This document shows positions 57,253 through 64,000 of a stretch of DNA of 64,000 bases, one piece after another. The notes below the pieces were generated by a model that made no database searches, was not told the origin of the DNA, and saw only the letters and a program-made list of their open reading frames with translations. The stretch is taken from positions 35,052 to 99,051 of the forward strand of contig NZ_NEFF01000006.1 of the NCBI RefSeq assembly GCF_002252045.1, written 5' to 3'. This stretch comes from Ignatzschineria sp. F8392 (GTDB lineage: Bacteria > Pseudomonadota > Gammaproteobacteria > Cardiobacteriales > Wohlfahrtiimonadaceae). How positions within the stretch are numbered: the first letter of the stretch is position 1; each line of letters opens with the position of its first letter. The translations under genes and the position numbers were made by a program.

Positions 57253-58629
57253 ATGACAAATAAAATATTTAATGAAGCCCTCATCGCGAAATACGATAAA
57301 GCGGGTCCTCGCTACACCTCTTACCCTACTGCGGTTCAATTTACCGAAGAGTTTGGGAGCAAAGAGTATCAACAGGCGGCAGCTGAATCTAATGCTAGAA
57401 AAAATCCGCTCTCTCTCTACTTCCATATCCCCTTTTGTGCAACAATCTGTTTCTACTGCGGATGTAATAAGATTATCACCAATAATCGTAAGCGCTCACA
57501 ACCCTATCTCGATCGTCTCTTTAAGGAGATGGAGATGCAAGGAGAGCTCTTTAGTAATCGTGCACCCGTAAAACAACTCCATTGGGGCGGTGGTACACCG
57601 ACATTCCTCTCTCACGATGAGATGCGTTCACTGATGGAGAAGACTAGAGAAAAGTTTAATCTTCTCTCTGATGATGAAGCAGAGATCTCCATTGAAGTGG
57701 ATCCTCGTGAAGCTGATGCTGATACCGTTCGCTTCTTGCGCTCTATCGGTTTTAATCGCTTAAGTATGGGAGTACAAGATTTTGATGAGAAGGTTCAGGT
57801 CGCGGTCAACCGTATTCAACCGAAAGAGATTACGATAGAAACTTTAACCGCCGCACGCGAGTCAGGTTTTAATTCAATCTCTCTCGATCTCATCTATGGA
57901 TTACCTTTCCAAACGGTCGATAGTTTCAATCGGACACTCGAAGAGGTGATTGAACTTTCACCCGATAGACTCTCTGTCTTCAACTATGCCCACATGCCGC
58001 ATCTCTTTAAGACACAAAAGCAGATGAATCCTGAAGATATGCCCTCGCCCCAAGAGAAATTACTCATCTTAAAACAGGTGATTGAGCGCTTAACGGATGC
58101 AGGATATGTCTATATCGGTATGGATCACTTTGCCAAACCAACTGATCAATTAGCCATTGCCCAAAAAGAGGGGTTACTCTACCGTAACTTCCAAGGTTAC
58201 AGTACCCATTCAGATTGTGATCTTGTTGGAATGGGTATCTCTTCGATCTCTCAAATTGGAGATATCTATGCGCAAAATGCCAAAATTATGCCGCAATATG
58301 AAGCAATGATCGATCGTGGTGAGCTTCCTATTATGCGTGGAGTAAAACTGACGAAAGATGATCTGATTCGTCGCCATGTGATTACAGAGATTATGTGTAA
58401 CCTTAAACTAGATCTCGATAAGGTCAGTGAAGATTTAGGTATTGATGCACGAGAATACTTCAAAGATGATCTTCCTGAACTCAATGCAATGCAGGAAGAT
58501 GGGCTAATTATTATCGACAATGATCGCTACTATGTACAGGATGCAGGTCGTCTCTTAATCCGTAACATCGGAATGGTTTTTGATGCTTATCTTCGTAAAA
58601 ATGATAATCGTTTCTCAAGAGTTATCTAA
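57253..58629 (+). CDS. hemN: Oxygen-independent coproporphyrinogen III oxidase HemN
   Basis: A radical-SAM enzyme that converts coproporphyrinogen III to protoporphyrinogen IX without oxygen. The cluster motif CATICFYCGC places ligands at Cys62, Cys66 and Cys69, with the extra Cys71 typical of HemN. The leading segment KAGPRYTSYPTAVQFTEEF and the later YSTHSDCDLVGMGISSI are diagnostic of true HemN rather than HemW. Length is 458 residues. No strong ribosome binding site precedes the ATG. It ends in a terminator shared face to face with a minus-strand unit. Confidence 0.95.
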   Translation: MTNKIFNEALIAKYDKAGPRYTSYPTAVQFTEEFGSKEYQQAAAESNARKNPLSLYFHIPFCATICFYCGCNKIITNNRKRSQPYLDRLFKEMEMQGELFSNRAPVKQLHWGGGTPTFLSHDEMRSLMEKTREKFNLLSDDEAEISIEVDPREADADTVRFLRSIGFNRLSMGVQDFDEKVQVAVNRIQPKEITIETLTAARESGFNSISLDLIYGLPFQTVDSFNRTLEEVIELSPDRLSVFNYAHMPHLFKTQKQMNPEDMPSPQEKLLILKQVIERLTDAGYVYIGMDHFAKPTDQLAIAQKEGLLYRNFQGYSTHSDCDLVGMGISSISQIGDIYAQNAKIMPQYEAMIDRGELPIMRGVKLTKDDLIRRHVITEIMCNLKLDLDKVSEDLGIDAREYFKDDLPELNAMQEDGLIIIDNDRYYVQDAGRLLIRNIGMVFDAYLRKNDNRFSRVI

Positions 58630-58702
58630 AATAGTACAAAACATTCCTCAATAGAGGAATAAAAATAAAAATCATTTAGAGTCAATAACTTAAATAATAT
58701 TT

Positions 58703-58752
58703 AATCGGGCGTTAGTTTCTCTCTAGTTGAGAAGTTAACGCCCGATTTTTAT
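58703..58752 (+). terminator. Intrinsic terminator after hemN
   Basis: AATCGGGCGTTA and TAACGCCCGATT form a perfect 12-base stem with an inner GTTTCTC/GAGAAGT extension and a following T-rich run. Confidence 0.92.
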
Positions 58753-58757
58753 TTCTG

Positions 58758-58800
58758 AGTTGCTATAAAAAAAGAGCTGTGATAGTTTTAAGCTATCCAC
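58758..58800 (-). terminator. Intrinsic terminator of the minus-strand unit converging on hemN
   Basis: On the minus strand AGAG, GTGGATAG and CTATCAC, CTCT pair around a short loop and are followed by seven T. Confidence 0.7.
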
Positions 58801-58990
58801 TCTAGGAGAACAAATGTGCGCATAGAGATCCAAAAAGGACGGAGTCGCACAAGTAGGAGGCGGTATATAGGTGGTTAGCAAGGGGTGTGGGGGGTCGATA
58901 AACGATTCTCCCACCGCTCTGCTAACTCTCAATATCGCTCTCTTCAAGTAATCGAAATACTTACATATCAACTTGCTATCTAGAAAGGAG
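58758..58990 (-). ncRNA. Candidate structured RNA gene
   Basis: On the minus strand, upstream of an intrinsic terminator, two substantial hairpins occur in series: GTTAGCA...TGCTAAC with inner GGTGGGAGAATCG...CGACCCCCCACACC, and TGTGCG...CGCACA with an inner GTCC/GGATC stem. A minus-strand 86-codon frame at 58735-58995 runs through the terminator and is not convincing as a gene. No known RNA family was recognised; the left and right limits are approximate. Confidence 0.45.
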
Positions 58991-59000
58991 ACCATATCGA

Positions 59001-59719
59001 ATGACGTAAGAGTGATATTGGCATCTCCCCCTCACTCCCTGCATAGGCGCTTGAGGAAAAATAAGAGACGTTAGCAAGAATGTAAAAAGCCACCGCTTTA
59101 CTCAAAATGTACTAGCAGTTATCAATAGTCACTAATAGTCCTTGTTGAGGAGTAGAGCAGAAGAGTTATGGCTTGAAACGATTACAAAGAGGAGACACTC
59201 CTCTAAAACGTAGTAAACCCAAATTGTTCCTTTACAGATTTCAGATAATTAATGGCAGAGATTAGATCAATGATCTAAGACTCACCTTTAATGGATCATG
59301 GAGTACTGATAAAAGCAGAGATTAAGATTGAGATATTAAAAAAATTGAAAGATTAAAAGATTAAAAGATTAAAAAAATAGAGAGATAAAGGATTAACAAC
59401 GTTGATCAATATGCAATTGAAGTTTGATCAATACTTAGAACATCATTAGAACGCTATTAGAACAAACACTCAATTTTACGAATCACTATCTTAGATAAAT
59501 CAATCCATTGATAAATCAGATAGCAAAAACAGATGGATAAAGGTGGAGCACAACTTTAAGAAGATCGATCGAAGATTTCACCATTTTTATTACCTGTTTA
59601 ATCTTTTATTTTTAATTCAGTTTTTCGTTTTTATTTCGGTTTTATTTCAGTTTTATTTCGATTTCAGTTTGCAGTAACTTTTTTAATACCATCACTATCT
59701 AAAATACGAGGAGGATATT
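59001..59719. other. AT-rich, low-complexity intergenic region
   Basis: About 700 bases without a gene. It holds a small hairpin AGAGGAG/CTCCTCT near 59197-59214 and a GATTAAAA tandem run near 59350-59375, and ends in T-rich sequence before yjcH. No promoter could be fixed. Confidence 0.5.
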
Positions 59720-60076
59720 ATGTCCAATTCAAATCAGGAGAATACGCAACGCGATTATGATGCAATGACAATCGCGATTAGCAAAAATCCTAAATTCTAT
59801 GACGTTGTCAGAAGAAAGCAGACCTTTAGCTTAACGCTGCTCGCACTCACTTTAGGACTCTATATCCTATTGATGTTAGCGGTAGCATTTGCGCCAAACC
59901 TAGTTGGTATGCCGATCTCTAAAGATTCGGTAACAACTTGGGGGATTCCAGCAGGTTTCTTCCTTATTATCTGGACAACTATTTTAACGGCACTCTATAT
60001 CAGCCGTACTAATAAAGTCTATGACCCGATGACTGAAAACTTAATTAAGGAGGCGGCAGATGAAACGCTTAAATAG
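59720..60076 (+). CDS. yjcH: YjcH-like DUF485 membrane protein
   Basis: A 118-residue membrane protein with two helices (about 38-60 and 74-97). DUF485 proteins are encoded directly before acetate/cation symporters, as here, and the next gene starts inside its 3' end. The role of DUF485 is not settled; an accessory function for the symporter is inferred from the conserved pairing. A strong GAGGAGG ribosome binding site precedes the ATG. Confidence 0.92.
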   Translation: MSNSNQENTQRDYDAMTIAISKNPKFYDVVRRKQTFSLTLLALTLGLYILLMLAVAFAPNLVGMPISKDSVTTWGIPAGFFLIIWTTILTALYISRTNKVYDPMTENLIKEAADETLK

Positions 60077-61748
60077 ATCATTAACCGCAAGCGCGATTCT
60101 CTTATCGCCGCTTCTAACGAGTGCATTTGCACAGCAGGCAGGTGAGAAGAACTGGACTGCTATCATTATGTTCTTTGTCTTTGTTATTGCAACGCTCTGG
60201 ATCACCTTCTGGGCTGCGAACAAGACAAAGTCTGCCTCTGACTTCTACACCGCAGGGGGTGGACTCTCAGGATTCCAAAATGGATTAGCAATCGCCGGGG
60301 ATTACCTCTCATCAGCATCTTTCCTTGGAATCTCGGCAATGGTATTTACCTCAGGATATGATGGTTTGATCTACTCCTTTGGATTCTTTATCGGCTGGCC
60401 GGTGATTCTCTTCCTTATGGCAGAGAGATTCCGTAACCTAGGTCGCTTTACCTTTGCTGACGTTACGGCATATCGCCTTAAACAGCGTCCTATCCGTATT
60501 CTTGCAGCTTTCTCAACAATGGCAATCGTTCTCCTCTATCTCATTGCGCAGATGGTGGGTGCCGGTAAGTTAATTGAGTTACTCTTTGGTTTAAGCTACG
60601 GTTTTGCGGTAATGATCGTTGGTGTCTTAATGGTGATGTATGTTCTCTTTGGAGGAATGCTTGCAACCACTTGGGTACAGATGATCAAAGCGGTATTGAT
60701 TCTCTTTGGTGCAACTGTTATGTCTGTTGTTGTTCTCTACTGGTCTGGATTTGACCTTGGAACACTCTTTAAACATGCTGTTGAAAAGAGTCCAAATGGT
60801 ATTGATATTATGAAGCCAGGTCTTCAATTCCCTAATCCTATTGATGCTATCTCATTAGGAATCGGTCTTATGTTTGGTACCGCAGGGCTTCCTCATATCT
60901 TAATGCGCTTTTTCACCGTTAAAGATGCAAAAGAAGCACGTAAATCTGTTCTCTATGCGACAACCTTTATCGGTTACTTCTATCTTTTAATGTTTATCAT
61001 CGGCTTTGGTGCAATCGTCTATGTTATGGGTGTTCCTGAGTATATGAGTGGTGACTCCTTAATTGGTGGAAATAACATGGCGGCAATCCATCTTTCACAT
61101 GCGGTAGGTGGTAACCTCTTCTTAGGATTTATGTCTGCTGTTACCTTTGCGACCTTAGTTGCAGTTGTCGCGGGATTGACCTTATCGGGTGCATCAGCAA
61201 TTAGCCATGATATCTATGCAAATGTCATCATGAAGGGTAAACCTGTAATGAAGACTGAGTTGAAGATCTCTCGCTATACCACGATTGCATTAGGTATTAT
61301 CGCAATCTTATTAGGGATCCTCTTTGAGAACCAAAACGTTGCTTTCGTCGTAGGGCTTGCATTCTCAATCGGAGCTTCAGCAAACTTCCCTCTCCTATTC
61401 CTTTCTATGTATTGGAAGAAACTTTCAACGCGTGGAGCTGTTATCGGGGGTGCTGCAGGTTTAGCATCAGCGGTGATCATCATTATCTTAGGTCCTGAAG
61501 TTTGGGGTAAAGTCTTAGGAAATGGCGATGGCATTATTCCTTACAACAACCCTGCACTCTTCTCTATTCCAATTGCCTTTATTGTCACAATGATCGTATC
61601 GATTAATGATAATTCTGCAGAGGCAAAAGCAGAAAGAGCAGTTTTCAGTACACAATATGTTCGTTCACAAGTGGGCGGAGAAGGTATTGCTGAAGCAATT
61701 CAACAGTATCGTCAAGTAAACCACCCTGATTTTAATAAAAAATTATAA
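60060..61748 (+). CDS. actP: Cation/acetate symporter ActP
   Basis: A sodium:solute symporter (SSS family) of 562 residues that takes up acetate and similar short acids. The N-terminal signal-like helix (to SAFAQ at about residue 25) precedes about thirteen membrane helices. Core SSS segments are [34 protein letters not shown] and [17 protein letters not shown]. It overlaps yjcH by 17 bases, so the two are translationally coupled. Together with the succinate CoA-transferase at 6.8-8.3 kb it suggests active acetate use, although the genes are far apart. Confidence 0.94.
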   Translation: MKRLNRSLTASAILLSPLLTSAFAQQAGEKNWTAIIMFFVFVIATLWITFWAANKTKSASDFYTAGGGLSGFQNGLAIAGDYLSSASFLGISAMVFTSGYDGLIYSFGFFIGWPVILFLMAERFRNLGRFTFADVTAYRLKQRPIRILAAFSTMAIVLLYLIAQMVGAGKLIELLFGLSYGFAVMIVGVLMVMYVLFGGMLATTWVQMIKAVLILFGATVMSVVVLYWSGFDLGTLFKHAVEKSPNGIDIMKPGLQFPNPIDAISLGIGLMFGTAGLPHILMRFFTVKDAKEARKSVLYATTFIGYFYLLMFIIGFGAIVYVMGVPEYMSGDSLIGGNNMAAIHLSHAVGGNLFLGFMSAVTFATLVAVVAGLTLSGASAISHDIYANVIMKGKPVMKTELKISRYTTIALGIIAILLGILFENQNVAFVVGLAFSIGASANFPLLFLSMYWKKLSTRGAVIGGAAGLASAVIIIILGPEVWGKVLGNGDGIIPYNNPALFSIPIAFIVTMIVSINDNSAEAKAERAVFSTQYVRSQVGGEGIAEAIQQYRQVNHPDFNKKL

Positions 61749-61823
61749 CAATAAGAACTCTCTAGTAAAGGAGTCATCTTGCGAGTAAAATAGAATTCGT
61801 TCGACCTTACTCGACTCTCATAG

Positions 61824-61851
61824 AAGCACTTCGAAAGAGGTGCTTTTTTTT
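61824..61851 (+). terminator. Intrinsic terminator after actP
   Basis: AAGCAC and GTGCTT form the stem with a TTCGAAAGAG loop and a following run of T. Confidence 0.85.
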
Positions 61852-61882
61852 ATCTCATTTATAAACAACAGGAAGAGGACTG

Positions 61883-62392
61883 ATGTCTACAGATACAAAA
61901 CCGACCGCCGACATAATCGAGCCTACAGAGATGAATCGGATCGATCCTAACTCTATTCTGATTCGCCCCTTAAGTCGCCCTGAAGATTTCCACTCTCTTA
62001 TTCAGATTTGGTTAGATGCCTCTATTGAGGCTCATCACTTTATTCCAGAATCTTACTGGCGCTCTAAAGCGAAGGATGTCTGCAATATTTATCTCCCTGC
62101 TGCAGATACCTACATGGCGATTATTGAGCGTGAAATTGTCGGGTTTTATGCCTACTATCAACATCGATTAGCGGCACTATTTGTTGAGCCTAAAATGCAA
62201 CATCGAGGCATTGGTTCAATCCTACTTGAAGATGCTAAAAATCGATTCTCTCCTCTAGAAGCGCGAGTCTATAAGAGAAATAGTGATGCCGTTCAATTTT
62301 ATCTTCACCATGGTTTTTTAATCCAAAAAGAGGAGATAGATACTGAAACTAAAGAACCGGAACTGATCATTACCTATAATCCTAGGGATTGA
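61883..62392 (+). CDS. GNAT-family N-acetyltransferase
   Basis: A 169-residue acetyltransferase. The acetyl-CoA pyrophosphate loop is QHRGIG at 106-111 after the strand LAALFVEP. The N-terminal 25 residues are polar and probably disordered. The closing RNSDAVQFYLHHGFLIQKEE is the usual GNAT end. Its spacing to nfo (78 bases) could allow co-transcription, but no functional link is known. GAAGAGG precedes the ATG. The substrate is unknown. Confidence 0.9.
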   Translation: MSTDTKPTADIIEPTEMNRIDPNSILIRPLSRPEDFHSLIQIWLDASIEAHHFIPESYWRSKAKDVCNIYLPAADTYMAIIEREIVGFYAYYQHRLAALFVEPKMQHRGIGSILLEDAKNRFSPLEARVYKRNSDAVQFYLHHGFLIQKEEIDTETKEPELIITYNPRD

Positions 62393-62470
62393 GGAATTAA
62401 ATCGGGCAAATACCCCTTTTCGGCTCATTTTTTCGTACAATAGAGAAGAATTTTTAGAAGAGGATTAAGT

Positions 62471-63316
62471 ATGACATATTATATTGGAGCACATGTCAGT
62501 GCTGCCGGAGGCGTTCAAAATAGCGTCAAAAATGCTCATGAAATTGGTGCAAATGCTTTTGCCCTTTTTACAAAAAATAATCGCCGCTGGGAAGGTCCCC
62601 CACTCAAAAAAGGGGATATCGACAACTATAAACGTTTTCTAGAAGTCTACCACTACTCACCTAAACATATATTGCCCCATGCGAGTTACCTGATTAATCC
62701 GGGGCACCATGATCCTGAGCAACTTGAAAAGTCACGAAATGCTCTCTTAGATGAATTCCAACGTTGTGAACAATTAGGAATTGAGCTCATTAACTTTCAT
62801 CCTGGAAGTCATCTTAATAAGATGAGCGAGAAGGAGTGTTTAGCCACTATCGCCGAGTCGATCAATATCATCCTCGATCAAACAACGGGGGTTACAGCTG
62901 TAATTGAGAATACGGCAGGACAAGGAACAAACTTAGGTTTTGATTTTGAACATATTGCTCAAATTATTGAAGGTATCGAGGATAAGAGTCGAGTCGGCGT
63001 CTGTATCGATACATGCCATGCCTTTGCCGCAGGCTATGAGCTTCGTACTGAAGAAGGATGTGATGAGACCTTCACTCAGTTTGATAAAATTATTGGTTTC
63101 GATTATCTAAGAGCACTCCACCTCAATGATTCAAAAGGAGCCTTTGCAAGCCGTGTTGACCGACATCATAGTTTAGGCCAAGGAGAGATAGGAGAAATCC
63201 CTTTCCGCTATATCATGCAAGATGATCGCTTTCGTAATATGCCACTCATTTTAGAAACCATCGAGCCGGCAATCTGGAAAGAAGAGATTGCATGGTTAAG
63301 ATCATTGGAAAAATAG
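62471..63316 (+). CDS. nfo: Endonuclease IV (AP endonuclease)
   Basis: A zinc-dependent endonuclease that cuts at abasic sites during base-excision repair. The metal-site segments are [52 protein letters not shown] and [23 protein letters not shown]. Length is 281 residues, as in E. coli Nfo. AGAGGA precedes the ATG. It ends in a strong terminator. Confidence 0.96.
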   Translation: MTYYIGAHVSAAGGVQNSVKNAHEIGANAFALFTKNNRRWEGPPLKKGDIDNYKRFLEVYHYSPKHILPHASYLINPGHHDPEQLEKSRNALLDEFQRCEQLGIELINFHPGSHLNKMSEKECLATIAESINIILDQTTGVTAVIENTAGQGTNLGFDFEHIAQIIEGIEDKSRVGVCIDTCHAFAAGYELRTEEGCDETFTQFDKIIGFDYLRALHLNDSKGAFASRVDRHHSLGQGEIGEIPFRYIMQDDRFRNMPLILETIEPAIWKEEIAWLRSLEK

Positions 63317-63377
63317 ATCAAAGTGCTACGAAAAAGTCTCTAAATAAAATTCGTTAACTATAATGCATTCACTTCAA

Positions 63378-63412
63378 AACCTACATCGGATCATTCCCAT
63401 GTAGGTTTTTTT
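63378..63412 (+). terminator. Intrinsic terminator after nfo
   Basis: AACCTACAT and ATGTAGGTT form a perfect nine-base stem followed by T residues. Confidence 0.92.
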
Positions 63413-63458
63413 ACTACCTACACAAAGCAAGGCACTCATCAAAGAGCATCAAAGATAC

Positions 63459-63533
63459 CGACCGGCGTGCACACACCGGCAAAAATAACGATACAGTCGG
63501 CTCCCACCGATCCACAGATCTTCTTAAGAATCA
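63459..63533 (+). repeat. Degenerate MITE-like repeat copy
   Basis: ACCGGCGTGCACACACCGGC and ATACAGTCGGCTCCCACCGA keep only the ends and hairpin remnants of the family. Confidence 0.5.
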
Positions 63534-63566
63534 TCAAAATGATTCATTAAAACAACAGAAGCTGAT

Positions 63567-63686
63567 GAGTTGCCGGGAATCACTATCACGCTCTTCTCCA
63601 AGTTGCGTGCCGGCAAGGGGCATCGAAGATGCTAAACTGCGGGCATGCAAAGTTAGAAGAATGAAATAGTCGGTTCCCGCAGCTCC
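63567..63686 (+). repeat. MITE-like repeat, compact full copy
   Basis: It runs from GAGTTGCCGGGAATCACTAT through GTGCCGGCAAGG, GGCATCGAAGATGC and GCGGGCATGC to AGTCGGTTCCCGCAGCTCC. The right end is an imperfect inverted copy of the left end. Confidence 0.82.
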
Positions 63687-63739
63687 ACGAATTTTCTTAA
63701 GAATCATAAAGATGATTAGTTGAAATAACAGAGGCTAAT

Positions 63740-63790
63740 GAGTTGCCGGGTCTTACGATCGCGTTCTTCCAGAAATCTCGTGCCGGCAAA
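63740..63790 (+). repeat. MITE-like repeat, half copy
   Basis: GAGTTGCCGGGTCTTACGAT to CGTGCCGGCAA is the left half only. The right half with GCGGGCATGC is missing. Confidence 0.72.
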
Positions 63791-63836
63791 TATCGCTACA
63801 TTAACAATTAATCATACTGAAAAAAAATGGACTGAC

Positions 63837-63957
63837 GAGTTGCCGGGTCTTACTATCGCGTTCTTCCCCAAATTGCGTGCCGGCAAGGGACATCGAAGAT
63901 GCCGATCGGCGGGCATGCACTGGTTAAAAGAATGAAATAGTGGGTTCCCGCAGCTCC
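63837..63957 (+). repeat. MITE-like repeat, compact full copy
   Basis: Almost the same as the copy at 63567-63686, with GAGTTGCCGGGTCTTACTAT at the left and GTGGGTTCCCGCAGCTCC at the right. A 65-codon frame across this area (63738-63935) is repeat sequence, not a gene. Confidence 0.82.
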
Positions 63958-64000
63958 AGGAGCTTTCTTAAGGAGAAAATATCCTGGATTGTTGGTAGCA

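Noticed and set aside
58735..58995. 86-codon minus-strand frame after hemN
   Set aside because: It runs through a minus-strand terminator and the strong hairpins, so a structured RNA fits better than a protein.
63738..63935. 65-codon frame at the right end
   Set aside because: It spans repeat copies and has no coding signature.

Overview
The window reads as chromosomal DNA of a low-to-medium GC gammaproteobacterium. Supporting genes are a fused RlmKL methyltransferase, an H-NS family protein, an eptA-response regulator-histidine kinase operon, yjcH-actP, a ygiB-ygiC pair, cobalamin-dependent MetH, pyk and nfo. Overall content resembles the Cardiobacteriales (Ignatzschineria/Wohlfahrtiimonas type). 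That genus-level placement is inference, because no rRNA or other marker is present.

Layout: 1-5.6 kb carries ubiA, a PduO-type cobalamin adenosyltransferase, a phosphopantetheinyl transferase, an H-NS-like protein and rlmKL. 6.8-20.5 kb carries a succinate CoA-transferase, an NSS-family transporter, copA-copY, a LysR/nitroreductase pair, mgtE, a ClsC-type phospholipase D and proP. 20.5-24.4 kb is an AT-rich insertion with a cytosine-5 DNA methyltransferase directly followed by a MutL/MORC-like GHKL ATPase that contains a 14-unit, 15-bp in-frame tandem repeat; this is the best candidate for a little-described defence-type system. 24.4-34.4 kb is a methionine/S-adenosylmethionine (SAM) locus: metH, a lipoprotein gene behind a SAM-I riboswitch, metF behind a second SAM-I riboswitch, an FMN-dependent L-lactate dehydrogenase, and then two SAM-II-like aptamers in front of an Fe(II)/2-oxoglutarate-type oxygenase and a MetQ/NlpA lipoprotein. 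34.7-45.4 kb has a TrhA-type membrane protein, ygiB-ygiC, a cysteine-free Rrf2 regulator divergent from cysK, the eptA-regulator-kinase operon with a PmrA-type box, marC and an exported tyrosine phosphatase. 45.6-48.5 kb is modABC followed by a decayed IS3-family element. 48.7-55.5 kb is more accessory: two hypothetical genes, a NYN/LOTUS protein, a remnant of a type I restriction specificity subunit, panD, an MFS transporter and a lipoprotein, with two near-identical tRNA-Ser(UGA) genes around 51.3 and 55.4 kb. 55.5-63.3 kb holds pyk, hemN, a probable structured RNA gene, yjcH-actP, a GNAT acetyltransferase and nfo.

Two things cut across the window. First, a family of palindromic, MITE-like repeats of about 120-200 bp, with imperfect terminal inverted repeats, recurs in intergenic positions at 10.2, 15.2-15.6, 34.5-35.7, 39.6-39.8 and 63.5-64.0 kb, including half copies. 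Second, SAM-dependent control is dense: four candidate SAM-sensing leaders of two different architectures lie within about 4.5 kb, which ties the lipoprotein and the oxygenase to sulfur/methionine metabolism. Gene starts were often moved downstream of the longest open frame to an ATG with a good ribosome binding site; each case is noted. All family assignments come from reading motifs, not from database searches.
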